Positions 50,172 to 62,308 of a DNA stretch of 64,000 bases are shown here, piece after piece; within the stretch, counting starts at the first letter, position 1; every line of letters begins with the position of its first letter. Under the pieces are notes generated by a model. The model made no database searches, was not told the DNA's origin, and saw only the letters and a program-made list of their open reading frames with translations. The position numbers and the translations under genes are program-made. Source of the DNA: Petrolisthes cinctipes. Its lineage: Eukaryota > Arthropoda > Malacostraca > Decapoda > Porcellanidae. Location of the stretch: the NCBI GenBank assembly GCA_033782935.1, contig JAWQEG010000166.1:710001-774000 (forward strand), written 5' to 3'.

Positions 50172-53100
50172 TTTAGGCACCTAATATATCGATTTTTAGC
50201 ATGTTTTGCCCCTTTATTTTAAAAATATTCTAGCACTGAGTAGGCAGGTGCCGATCTCTTCTGGGACCCAAAAATATCGATTTTTTCGTATGTTTTGAGC
50301 CTGAATTCGAGATATAAACGGGTACAGAAGATGCATGCACATATCGACTTTGGACACCTAAAATATCGATTTTTAGCATGTTTTGTGCCAATATTTTGAA
50401 AACATTCTAGAACTGAGTAGGCATGTACAGATCGCTTATGGGACCCAAAAATATCGAATTTTCGGGTGTTTTGAGCCTGAATTTAAGATATAAACGGGTA
50501 CAGAAGAGGCATGCTTATATTGACTTTTTGCACCAAAAATATCGATTTTCAGAATGTTTTGGGTCTGTATCTTGAAAACATTCAACCAAGGAGTAGGCAT
50601 GTATAGATTGCTTCTGGGACCCTAAAATATAGAATTTTCGGGTGTATTGAGCCTGAATTTGGTATATAAACGGGTACAGAAGATACATACACATATTGAC
50701 TTTTGGCACCTAAAATATCGAAATTTACCATGGTTTGGGCCTATATTTTGAAAATATTCTAGCACTGAGTAGGCATGTACAGATCATTTCTAGGACCCAA
50801 AAATATCGAATTTTCGGGTGTTTTGAGCTTGAATTCGAGATATAAACGAGTACAAAAGATGCATGCACATATCGACTTTGGACACCTAAAATATCGATTT
50901 TTAGCATGTTTTGAGCCTATATTTTGAAAACATTATAAAACTGAGTAGGCATGTACAGATCATTTCTGGGACTCAAAAATATTGAATTTTCGGGTGTTTA
51001 GAGCCTGAATTTGAGATATAAACGGGTACAGAAGATGCATGCACATATCGACTTTGGGCACCAAAAATTTCGATTTTTAGCATGCTTTGGGCCTAAATTT
51101 TGAAGATATTCTAGCATTAAGTAGGTATGTACAGATCGCTTCTGGGACCCAAGAATATCGAATTTTCGAGTGTTTTGAACCTAAATTTGAGATATAAACG
51201 GGTACAGAAGATGCATGCACATATCGACGTTTTGCACCTAAAATATCGATTTTGAGCATGTTTAGGGTCTGCATCTTGAAAACATTCTAGCAAGGAGTAG
51301 GCATGTACAGATCGCTTCTGGGACTCAAAAATATCGAATTTTCGGGTTGTTAGAGCCTGAATTTGGGATATAAACGTGTACAGAAGATGCATACATATAT
51401 TGACTTTGGGCACCTAAAATATCGATTTTCAGCATGTTTTGGGACTGTATTTTAAAAATACTCAAACACAGAGTAGGCATGTACAGATCGCTTCTGGGAC
51501 CAAAAAATATCGAATTTTTGGGTGCTTAGAGCCTAAATTTGAGATATAAACGGGTACAGAAGATGCATGCACATATCGACTTTGGGCACCAAAAATATCG
51601 ATTTTTAGCATGCTTTGGGCCTATATTTTGAAGATATTCTAGCAAGGAGTAGGCATGTACAGATCGCTTCTGGGACCCAAAAACATCAGATTTTTGGGTG
51701 TTTTGAGCTTGAATTTAAGATATAAACGGGTAAAGAAGATGCTGCTTATATCGACTTTTTGCACAAAAAATATCGATTTTTAGAATGTTTTAGGTCTGTA
51801 TCTTGAAAACATTCTAGCAAGGAGTAGGCATGTACAGATTGCTTCTGGGACCTAAAAATATAGAATTTTCAAGTGTTTTGAGCCTGAATTTGGGATATAA
51901 ACGGGTACAGAAGATTCATACACATATTGACTTTGGGCACCTAAAATATCGATTTTTAGCATGTTTTGGGCCTATATTTTGAAAATATTCTAGCACTGAG
52001 TAGGCATGTACAGATCGCCTCTGGGACCACAAAATATCGAATTTTTGGGTGCTTAGAGCCTGAATTTGAGATATAAACGGGTACAGAAGATGCATGCACA
52101 TATCGACTTTGGGCACCAAAAATATCGATTTTTAGCATGCTTTGGGCCTATATTTTGAAGATATTCTAGCACTGAGTAGGCATGTACAGATCGCTTCAGG
52201 GACCCAAAAATATCGAATTTTCGGGTGTTTTGAGCCTGAATATGAGATATAAACGGGTACAGAAGATCCATACACATATTGACTTTGGGCATCTTAAATA
52301 TCGAATTTCAGCATGTTTTTGGCCTGTATTTTGATAATACACTAACAGGGAATAGGTATTTACAGATCGCTTCTGGAACCCAAAAATATCGGATTTTCGG
52401 GTGTTTTGAGCCTGAATTCGAGATATAAACGGGTACAGAAGATGCATGCACATATCGACTTTGGACACCTAAATATCGATTTATAGCATGTTTTGAGCCT
52501 ATATTTTGAAAACATTCTAGAACTGAGTAGGCATGTACAGATCGCTTCTGGGACTCAAAAATATTAAATTTTCGAGTGTTTTGTGCCTGAATTTGAGATA
52601 TAAACGGGTACAGAAGATGATTAACATATCGACTTTTTGCACCTAAAATATCGATTTTGAGCATGTTTTGGGCCTATATTTTGGAAATTTTCTAGCACTG
52701 AGTAGGCATGTACAGATCGCTTCTGGGATCCAAAAATATCGGATTTTCGGGTGTTTTGAGCCTGAGTTTGGGATATAAACGGGTAAAGAAGATGCATACA
52801 CCTATTGACTTTGGCACCTAAAATATCGAATTTTAGCATGTTTTAGGCCTGTATATTGAAAAAACTCTAAAACGGAGTAGGCATGTACAGATCGTCTCTG
52901 GGACCCAAAAATATCGAATTTTCGGGTGTTTTGAGCCAGAATTTGAGATATAAACGGGTACAGAAGATGCATTCACATATTGACTTTGGGCACCTAAAAT
53001 ATCGAATTTCAGCATGTTTTGGGCCTGTATTTTGAAAATACTCTAACACGGAGTAGGCATGTGCAGATCGCTTCTGGGACCCAAAAATATCGGATTTTCG

Positions 53101-53686
53101 GGTGTTTTAAGCCTGAATTTAAGATATAAACGGGTACAGAAGATGCATGCTTATATCGACTTTTTGCACCAAAAATATCAATTTTCAGATTGTTTTGGGT
53201 TTGTATCTTGATAACATTCTAGCAAGGAGTAGGCATGTCTAGATTGCTTCTAGGACCAAAAAATATCGAATTTTTGGTGTTTAGAGCCTGAATTTGAGAT
53301 ATAAACGGGTACAGAAGATGCATGCACATATCGACTTTAGGAACCAAAAATATCGATTTTTAGCATGCTTTGGGCTTATATATAAAGATATTCTAGCATT
53401 AAGTAGGTATGTACAGATCGCTTCTGGGACCCAAAAATATCGAATTTTCGAGTGTTTTGAACCTGAATTTGAGATATAAACGGGTACAGAAGATCCATGC
53501 ACATATCGACTTTTTGCACCTAAAATATCGATTTTGAGCATGTTTAGGGTCTGCATCTTGAAAACATTCTAGCAAGGAGTAGGCATGTACAGATCGCTTC
53601 TGGGACCCAAAAATATCGAAGTATCGGGTGTTTTGAGCCTTAATTTGGGATATAAACGGGTACAGAAGATGCATACACATATTGAC
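50172..53686. repeat. Block VI HOR unit 2, 20 monomers (3,515 bp)
   Basis: From the TTTAGGCACC marker at 50,172 to the next at 53,687. It holds a GGCAGGTGCCGATCTC monomer (50,244), CATTCAACCAAGGAG (50,580), the block I m1-m2 pair (50,998-51,300), the GATGCTGCTTATATCG monomer (51,737) and the m4-m6-like trio (52,470-52,830). Compared with unit 1 it keeps the m5-m6 dimer and has only one GATCGTCTCTGGG monomer. Confidence 0.78.
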
Positions 53687-54934
53687 TTTAGGCACCTAAT
53701 ATATCGATTTTTAGCATGTTTTGCGCCTTTATTTTAAAAATACTCGAACACGGAGTAGGCAGGTGCCGATCTCTTCTGGGACCCAAAAATATCGATTTTT
53801 TTCATATGTTTTGAGCCTGAATTCGAGATATAAACGGGTACAGAAGATGCATGCACATATCGACTTTGGACACCTAAAATATCGATTTTTAGCATGTTTT
53901 GTGCCAATATTTTGAAAACATTCTAGAACTGAGTAGGCATGTACAGATCGCTTATGGGACCCAAAAATATCGAATTTTCGGGTGTTTTGAGCCTGAATTT
54001 AAGATATAAACGGGTACAGAAGCGGCATGCTTATATTGACTTTTTGCACCAAAAATATCGATTTTCAGAATGTTTTGGGTCTGTATCTTGAAAACATTCA
54101 ACCAAGGAGTACAGATTGCTTCTGGGACCCTAAAATATAGAATTTTCGGGTGTATTGAGCCTGAATTTGGTATATAAACGGGTACAGAAGATACATACAC
54201 ATATTGACTTTTGGCACCTAAAATATCGAATTTTACCATGGTTTGGGCCTATATTTTGAAAATATTCTAGCACTGAGTAGGCATGTACAGATCGCTTCTG
54301 GGACCCAAATATATCGAATTTTTGGGTGTTTTGAGCCTGAATTTGGGATATAAACGGGTACAGAAGATGCATGCACATATTGACTTTGGGCACCTAAAAT
54401 ATCGAATTTCTGCATGTTTTGGGCCTGTATTTTGAAAATACTCTAACACGGAGTAGGCATGTACAGATCGCTTCTGGGACCCAAAAATATCGAATTTTCG
54501 GGTGTTTTGAGCTTGAATTCGAGATATAAACGAGTACAAAAGATGAATGCACATATTGCCTTTGGACACCTAAAATATTGATTTTTAGCATGTTTTGAGC
54601 CTATATTTTGAAAACATTATAAAACTGAGTAGGCATGTACAGATCATTTCTGGGACCCAAAAATATTGAATTTTCGGGTGTTTAGAGCCTGAATTTGAGA
54701 TATAAACGGGTACAGAAGATGCATTCACATATCGACTTTGGGCACCAAAAATATCGATTTTTAGCTTGTTTTGGGCCTATATTTTGAAAATATTCTAGCA
54801 CTGAGTAGGCATGTACAGATCGCTTCTGGGACCCAAAAATATCGAATTTTCGGGTTGTTAGAGCCTGAATTTGGGATATAAACGGGTACAGAAGATGCAT
54901 ACATATATTGACTTTGGGCACCTAAAATATCGAT
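53687..54934. repeat. Block VI partial unit 3
   Basis: About seven monomers that repeat 50,172 onward at offset 3,515 (GGCAGGTGCCGATCTC at 53,759; CATTCAACCAAGGAG at 54,096), then drift. At 54,109 eight bases of the A box are missing (GGAGTACAGATTGC), although its parent at 50,590 still has them, so the loss came after the duplication. The block ends where the block I-like fragment begins. Confidence 0.75.
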
Positions 54935-56423
54935 TTTCAGCATGTTTTGGGACTGTATATTGAAAATACTCTCACACGGAGTAGGCATGTACAGATCGCC
55001 TCTGAGACCAAAAAATATCGAATTTTTGGTTTTTAGAGCCTGAATTTGAGATATAAACGGGTACAGAAGATGCATGCATGCACATATCGACTTTGGGCAC
55101 CAAAAATATCGATTTTTAGCATGCTCTGGGCCTATATTTTGAAGATATTCTAGCATTAAGTAGGTATGTACAGATCGCTTCTGGGACCCAAGAATATCGA
55201 ATTTTCGAGTGTTTTGAACCTGAATTTGAGATATAATCGGGTACAGAAGATGCATGCACATATCGACGTTTTGCACCTAAAATATCGATTTTGAGCATGT
55301 TTAGGGTCTGCATCTTGAAAACATTCTAGCAAGGAGTAGGCATGTACAGATCGCTTCTGGGACCGCAAAATATCGAATTTTCGGGTGTTTTGAGCCAGAA
55401 TTTGGTATATAAACGGGTACAGAAGATACATACACATATTGACTTTTGGCACCTAAAATATCGAATTTTACCTTGTTTTAGGCCTGTATTTTGAAAATAC
55501 TCTAACAGGGAGTAGGCATGTACAGATCGCTTCTGGGACCCAAAAATATCGAATTTTCGGGTGTTTTGAGGCTGAATTTGAGATATAAATGGGCACAGAA
55601 GATGCATGCACATATTGACTTTGGGCACCTAAAATATCGAATATTAGCATGTTTTGGGCCTATATTTTGAAAATACTCTAACACGGAGTAGGCATGTACA
55701 GATCGCTCCTGGGACCCAAAAATATCGGATTTTCGGGTGTTTTGAGCCTGAATTTAAGATATAAACGGGTACAGAAGATGCATGCTTATATCGACTTTTT
55801 GCTCCAAAAATATCAATTTTCAGAATGTTTTGGGTCTGTATCTTGAAAACATTCTAGCAAGGAGTAGGCATGTCTAGATTGCTTCTGGGACCCAAAAATA
55901 TAGAAGTTTTGGGTGTTTTGAGCCTGAATTCTAGATATAAACGGGTACAGCAGATGCATGCACATATCGACTTTGGACACCTAAAATATCGATTTTTAGC
56001 ATGTTTTGAGCCTATATTTTGAAAACATTCTAGAACTGAGTAGGCATGTACAGATCGCTTCTGGGACTCAAAAATATTAAATTTTCGAGTGTTTTGTGCC
56101 TGAATTTGAGATATAAACGGGTACAGAAGATTATTAACATATCGACTTTTTGCACCTAAAATATCGATTTTGAGCATGTTTTGGGCCTATATTTTGGAAA
56201 TTTTCTAGTACTGAGTAGGCATGTACAGATCGCTTCTGGGACCCAAAAATATCGGATTTTCGGGTGTTTTGAGCCTGAGTTTGGGATATAAACGGGTAGA
56301 GAAGATGCATACACATATTGACTTTGGGCACCTAAAATATCGAATATTCGCATGTTTTAGGCCTGTATATTGAAAAAACTCTAAAACGGAGTAGGCATGT
56401 ACAGATCGCTTCTGGGACCCAAA
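54935..56423. repeat. Block VII, displaced block I fragment (about 1.49 kb)
   Basis: m1, m2, m3, m4 and the insertion-type monomers of block I reappear, in block I order. Private markers of unit 5 are present together: GGGACCGCAAAATATCG (55,360; unit 5 6,416) and TATAATCGGG (55,234; unit 5 6,290). The offset is 48,940 to about 55,070, 48,944 after a 4 bp insertion, and 48,768 after a one-monomer (176 bp) deletion near 55,925. These offsets are 278.5 and 277.5 monomers, the half coming from the break at 12,195. The longest open frame of the window (171 codons, 54,761-55,276, minus) arises from the 4 bp insertion. Confidence 0.85.
55071..55082. other. Four-base tandem insertion (GCAT)
   Basis: TGCATGCATGCA replaces the usual TGCATGCA. 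The result is a perfect 12 bp palindrome, extended from the 8 bp palindrome present in many B halves. Simple slippage explains it. It is the only copy of this insertion I found. Confidence 0.85.
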
Positions 56424-57200
56424 AATATCGAATTTTCGGGTGTTTTGAGCCTGAATTTGAGATATAAACGGGTACAGAAGATGCATGCTTATATCGACTT
56501 TTTGCACCAAAAATATTAATTTTCAGTATGTTTTGGGTCTGTATCTTGAAAACATTCTAGCAAGGAGTAGGCATGTCTAGATTGCTTCTGGGACCCAAAA
56601 ATATAGAATTTTCGGGTGTTTTGAGCCTGAATTTGGGATATAAACGATTACAGAAGATGCATACATATATTGACTTTGGGAACATAAAATATCGAATTTC
56701 AGCATGTTTTGAGACTGTATATTGAAAATACTCTAACACGGAGTAGGTATGTACAGATCGCCTCTAAGACCAAAAAATATCGATTTTTTGATGTTTAGAG
56801 CCTGAATTTGAGATATAAACGGGTACATAAGATGCATGCACATATCGACTTTCGGCACCAAAAATATCGATTTTTAGCATGCTTTGGGCCTATATTTAAA
56901 GATATTCTAGCATTAAGTAGGTATATACAGATCGCTTCTGGGACCCAAAATTATCGAATTTTCGAGTGTTTTGAACCTGAATTTGAGATATAAACGGGTA
57001 CAGAAGATGCATGCACATATCGACTTTTTGCACCTAAAATATCGATTTTGAGCATGTTTAGGGTCTGCATCTTGAAAACATTCTAGTAAGGAGTAGGCAT
57101 GTACAGATCGCTTCTGGGACCTAAAAATATCGAAGTATCGGGTGTTTTGAGCCTGAATTTGGGATATAAACGGGTACAGAAGATGCATACACATATTGAC
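56424..57200. repeat. Block VIII start, block V-like monomers
   Basis: About four monomers: GATGCATGCTTATATCG and CAGTATGTTTTGGG, GGCATGTCTAGATTGC, then block V-like GCCTCTAAGACC with GATGTTTAGAGCC, and the GGTATATACAGATCGC and TTATCGAATTTTCG pair. Similar to 28,600-29,090 but with more private substitutions than the block V copies have among themselves (for example AAACGATTACAG, GGAACATAAAATATCG). Confidence 0.7.
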
Positions 57201-60200
57201 TTTAGGCACCTAATATATCGATTTTTAGCATGTTTTGCGCCTTTATTTTAAAAATATTCTAGCACTGAGTAGGCATGTACAGATCGTTTCTGGGACCCAA
57301 AAATATAGAATTTTCGGGTGTTTTGAGCCTGAGTTTGGGATAAAAACGGGTAAAGAAAATGCATAAACATATTGATTTTGGGCACCTAAAATATCGAATT
57401 TTAGCATGTTTTAGGCCTGTATTTTGAAAATTCTCTAACACGGAGTAGACATGTACAGATCGCTTCTGGGACCCCAAATAAATCGAATTTTTGGGTGTTT
57501 TGAGCCTGAATTTGAAATATAAACGGGTACAGAAGATACATGCACATATTGACTTTTTGCACCTAAAATATCGAATTTCAGCATGTTTTGGGCCTGTATT
57601 TTTAAAATACTCTAACACGGAGAAGGCAGGGGCCGATCTCTTCTGGGACCCAAAAATATCGATTTTTTAGTATGTTTTGAGCCTGAATTCGAGATATAAA
57701 CCGGTACAGAAGATGCATGCACATATCGACTTTGGACACCTAAAATATCGATTTTTAGCATGTTTTGAGCCAATATTTTGAAAACATTCTAGAACTGAGT
57801 AGGCATGTACAGATCGCTTCAGGGACCCAAAAATATCGGATTTTCGGGTGTTTTGAGCCTGAGTTTGGGATATAAACGGGTAAAGAAGATGCTTACACAT
57901 ATTGACTTTGGGCACCTAAAATATCGAATTTCAGCATGTTTTAGGTCTGTATTTTAAAAATACTCTAACAGGGAGTAGGCATGTACAGATCGCTTATGGG
58001 ACCCAAAAATATCGGATTTTCGGGTGTTTTGAGCCTGAATTTGAGATATAAACGGGTACAGAAGAGGCATGCTTATATCGACTTTTTGCACCAAAAATAT
58101 CGATTTTCAGAATGTTTTGGGTCTGTATCTTGAAAGCATTCTAGCAAGGAGTAGGCATGTATAGATTGCTTCTGGGACCCTAAAATATAGAATTTTCGGG
58201 TGTTTTGAGCCTGAATTTGGTATATAAACGGGTACAGAAGATACATACACATATTGACTTTTGGCACCTAAAATATCGAATTTTACCATGTTTTGGGCCT
58301 ATGTTTTGAAAATTTTCTAGCACTGAGTAGGCATGTACAGATCGCTTCAGGGACCAAAAAATATCGAATTTTCGGGTTGTTTTGAGCCTAAATTTGGGAT
58401 ATAAACGGGTACAGAAGATGCATACACATATTGACTTTGGGCACCAAAAATATCGATTTTTAGCATGCTTTGGGCCTATATTTTGAAGATATTCTAGCAC
58501 TGAGTAGGCATGTACAGATCGCTTCTGGGACCCAAAAATATCAAATTTTCGAGTGTTTTGAACCTGATTTTGAGATATAAAAGGGTACAGAAGATGCATG
58601 CACATATTGACTTTGGGCATCTAAAATATCGATTTTTAGCATGTTTTAGGACTATATTTTGAAAATATTCTAGCACGGAGTAGGCATGTACAGATCGCTT
58701 CTGGGACCCAAAAATATCGAATTTTCGGGTGTTTTGAGCCTGAGTTTGGAATATAAACGGGTAAAGAAAATGCATACACATATTGATTTTTGGCACCTAA
58801 AATATCGAATTTCAGCATGTTTTAGGCTTGCTATTTTGAAAATACTCTAACACGGAGTAGGCATGTACAGATCGCTTCTGGGACCCAAAAATATCGAAGT
58901 TTCGGGTGTTTTGAGCCTGAATTTGAGATATAAACGGGTTCAGAAGATGCATGCAGATATTGACTTTGGGCACCTAAAATATCGAATTTCAGCATGTTTT
59001 TGGCCTGTATTTTGAAAATACTCTAACACGGAGTAGGCATGTACAGATCGCTTCTGGTACCCAAAAATATCGAAGTTTCGGGTGTTTTGAGCCTCAATTT
59101 GGGATATAAACGGGTACAGTAGATGCATACACATATTGACTTTAGGCACCTAAAATATCGATTTTGAGCATGTTTTGGGCCTATATTCTGAAAATATTCT
59201 AGCCCGGAGTAGGCATGTACAGATCGCATCTGGGACCCAAAAATATTGAATTTTCGGGTGTTTTGAGCCTGAGTTTGAAATATAAACGGGTAAAGAAAAT
59301 GCATACATATATTGACTTTTGGCACCTAAAATATCGAATTTCAGCATGTTTTAGGCCTGTATTTTGAAAATACTCTAACACGGAGTAGGCATGTACAGAT
59401 CGCTTCTGGGACCCAAAAATATCGAATTTTCGGGTGTTTTGAGCCTGAATTTGAGATATAAACGGGTACAGAAGATGCATGCATATATTTACTTTTGGCA
59501 CCTAAAATATCGAATTTCAGCATGTTTTTGGCCTGTATTTTAAAAATACTCTAGCACTGGGTAGGCATGTACAGATCGCTTCTGGGACCCAAAAATATCG
59601 AATTTTCGAGTGTTTTGAACCTAAATTTGAGATATAAACGGGTACAGAAGATGCATGCACATATTGACTTTTTGCACCTAAAATATCGATTTTGAGCATG
59701 TTTATTGTCTGTATCTTGAAAACATTCCAGCAAGGAGTAGGCATGTACAGATCGCTTCTGGGACCCAAAATTAGCGAATTTTTGGGTGTTTTGAGTCTTA
59801 ATTTGAGATATAAACGGGTTCAGAAGATGCATGCATATATCGACTTTGGGCACCCAAAATATCGATTTTGAGCATGTTTTGGGAATGTATTTTGAAAATA
59901 CTCTAACACGGAGTAGGCATGTGTAGATCGCTTCTGGGACACAAACATATCGAAATTTCGGGTGTTTTGAGCCTGAAATTGAGATATAAACGGGTACAGA
60001 AGATGAATGCACGTATCGACTTTGCGCACCCAAAATATCGATTTTTAGCATTTTTTGGCCATATATCTTGAAAATATTCTAGCACTGAGTAGGCATGTAC
60101 AGATAGCTTCTGGGACCCAAAAATATCGAATTTTCGGGATTTTTGAGCCTTAATTTTGGTTATAAACGTGTACAGAATATGCATGCACATATCGACATTG

Positions 60201-62308
60201 GGCACATAAGATATCGATTTTTAGCATGTTTTTGGCCTATATTTTGAAAATATTCTAGCACTGAGTAGGCATGTACAGATTACTTCTGGGACCCAAAAAA
60301 TATCGAATTTTCGGGTGTTTTGAGCCTGAATTTGGTATATAAACGGGTACAGAAGATACATACACATATTGACTTAGGCACCTAAAATATCGAATTTTAC
60401 CATGTTTTGGGCCTTCATTTTGAAAATATTCTAGCACTGAGTAGGCATGTACAGATCGCTTCTGGGACCCAAAAATATCGAATTTTCAGGTGTTTTGAGC
60501 CTGAATTTGGGATATAAACAGGTACAGAAGATGCATGCACATATTGACTTTGGGCACCTAAAATATCGAATTTCAGCATGTTTTGGGCCAGTATTTTTAA
60601 AATACTCTAACACGGAGAAGGCAGGTGCCGATCTCTTCTGGGACCCAAAAATATCGATTTTTTCGTATGTTTTGAGCCTGAATTCGAGATATAAACGGGT
60701 ACAGAAGATGCATGCACATATCGACATTGGACACCTAAAATATCGATTTTTAGCATGTTTTGAGCCAATATTTTGAAAACATTCTAGAACTGAGTAGGCA
60801 TGTACAGATCGCTTTTGGGACCCAAAAATATCGGATTTTTGGGTGTTTTGAGCCTGAGTTTGGGATATAAACGGGTACAGAAGATGCTTACACATATTGA
60901 CTTTGGGCACCTAAAATATCGAATTTCAGCATGTTTTAGGTCAGTATTTTGAAAATACTCTAACAGGGAGTAGGCATGTACAGATCGCTTATGGGACCCA
61001 AAAATATCGGATTTTTGGGTGTTTTGAGCCTGAATTTAAGATATAAACGGGTAAAGAAGATCCATGCTTATATCGACTTTTTGCACAAAAAATATCGATT
61101 TTTAGAATGTTTTAGGTCTGTATCTTGAAAACATTCTAGCAAGGAGTAGGCATGTACAGATTGCTTCTGGGACCTAAAAATATAGAATTTTCAGGTGTTT
61201 TGAGCCTGAATTTGGGATATAAACGGGTACAGAAGATACATACATATATTGACTTTCGGCACCTAAAATATCGATTTTCAGCATGTTTTGGAACTGTATT
61301 TTGAAAATACTCTATCACAGAGTAGGCATGAACAGATCGCCTCTGGGACCAAAAAATATCGAATTTTTGGGTGCTTAGAGCCTGAATTTGAGATATAAAC
61401 GGGTACAGAAGATGCATGCACATATCGACTTTGGGCACCAAAAATATCGATTTTTAGCATGCTTTGGGCCTATATTTTGAAGATATTCTAGCACTGAGTA
61501 GGCATGTACAGATCGCTTCTGGGACCCAAAAATATCGAATTTTCGGGTGTTTTGAGCCTGAATATGAGATATAAACGGGTACAGAAGATGCATACACATA
61601 TTGACTTTGGGCATCTAAAATATCGAATTTCAGCATGTTTTGGGCCTGTATTTTAAAAAATACTCTAACAGGGAGTAGGCATGTACAGATCGCTTCTGGG
61701 ACCCAAAAATATCGAATTTTCGGGTGTTTTGAGCCTGAATATGAGATATAAACGGGTACAGAAGATGCATACATATATTGACTTTGGGCACCTAAAATAT
61801 CGAATTTCAGCATGTTTTGGGACTGTATATTGAAGATACTCTAACACGGAGTAGGTATGTACAAATCGCCTCTGAGACCAAAAAATATCGAATTTTTGGT
61901 GTTTAGAGCCTGAATTTGAGATATAAACGGGTACAGAAGATGCATGCACATATCGACTTTGGGCACCAAAAATATCGATTTTTAGCATGCTTTGGGCCTA
62001 TATTTGAAGATATTCTAGCATTAAGTAGGTATGTACAGATCGCTTCTGGGACCCAAAAATATCGAATTTTCGAGTGTTTTGAACCTGAATTTGAGATATA
62101 AACGGGTACAGAAAATGCATGCACATATCGACTTTTTGCACCTAAAATATCGATTTTGAGCATGTTTACGGTCTGCATCTTGAAAACATTCTAGCAAGGA
62201 GTAGGCATGTACAGATCGCTTCTGGGACCCAATAATATCGAAGTATCGGATGTTTTGAGCCTGAATTTGGGATATAAACGGGTACAGAAGATGCATACAC
62301 ATATTGAC
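57201..62308. repeat. Block VIII, diverged satellite, 29 monomers
   Basis: No full HOR copy is repeated here. Monomers have many private changes, most marked at 58,800-60,250 (CTTGCTATTTTG, GGTACCCAAAAATATCG, TTAGCGAATTTTTGG, GTGTAGATCGC, GGTTATAAACGTG, GCACATAAGATATCG). GGCAGG-type monomers at 57,627 and 60,620 and the following two monomers resemble those in blocks III and VI. 61,080-62,308 is closer to blocks III-V (GTGCTTAGAGCC, GGGACTGTATATTG) and looks younger. No interruption of the 176 bp phase. Confidence 0.75.
59802..60326. repeat. Old three-monomer duplication, left copy
   Basis: About 525 bp that match 63,325-63,849 at offset 3,523 (20 monomers). Shared oddities: ACGGGTTCAGAAG, GGGAATG, GGCATGTGTAGATCGC, GGGACACAAACATATCG, GCCTTAATTTTGGTTATAAACG and GTACAGAATATGCATGC. 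The copies differ at many places (for example TTTCGGGTGTTTTG against TTTAGGGTGTCTTG), so this duplication is much older than those of blocks III-V. Confidence 0.8.

Noticed and set aside
54761..55276. The longest open frame, 171 codons on the minus strand
   Set aside because: Its extra length comes from the GCAT insertion at about 55,075, which joins two short satellite frames. The related unit at 5,977-7,734 has only 79- and 65-codon frames there.
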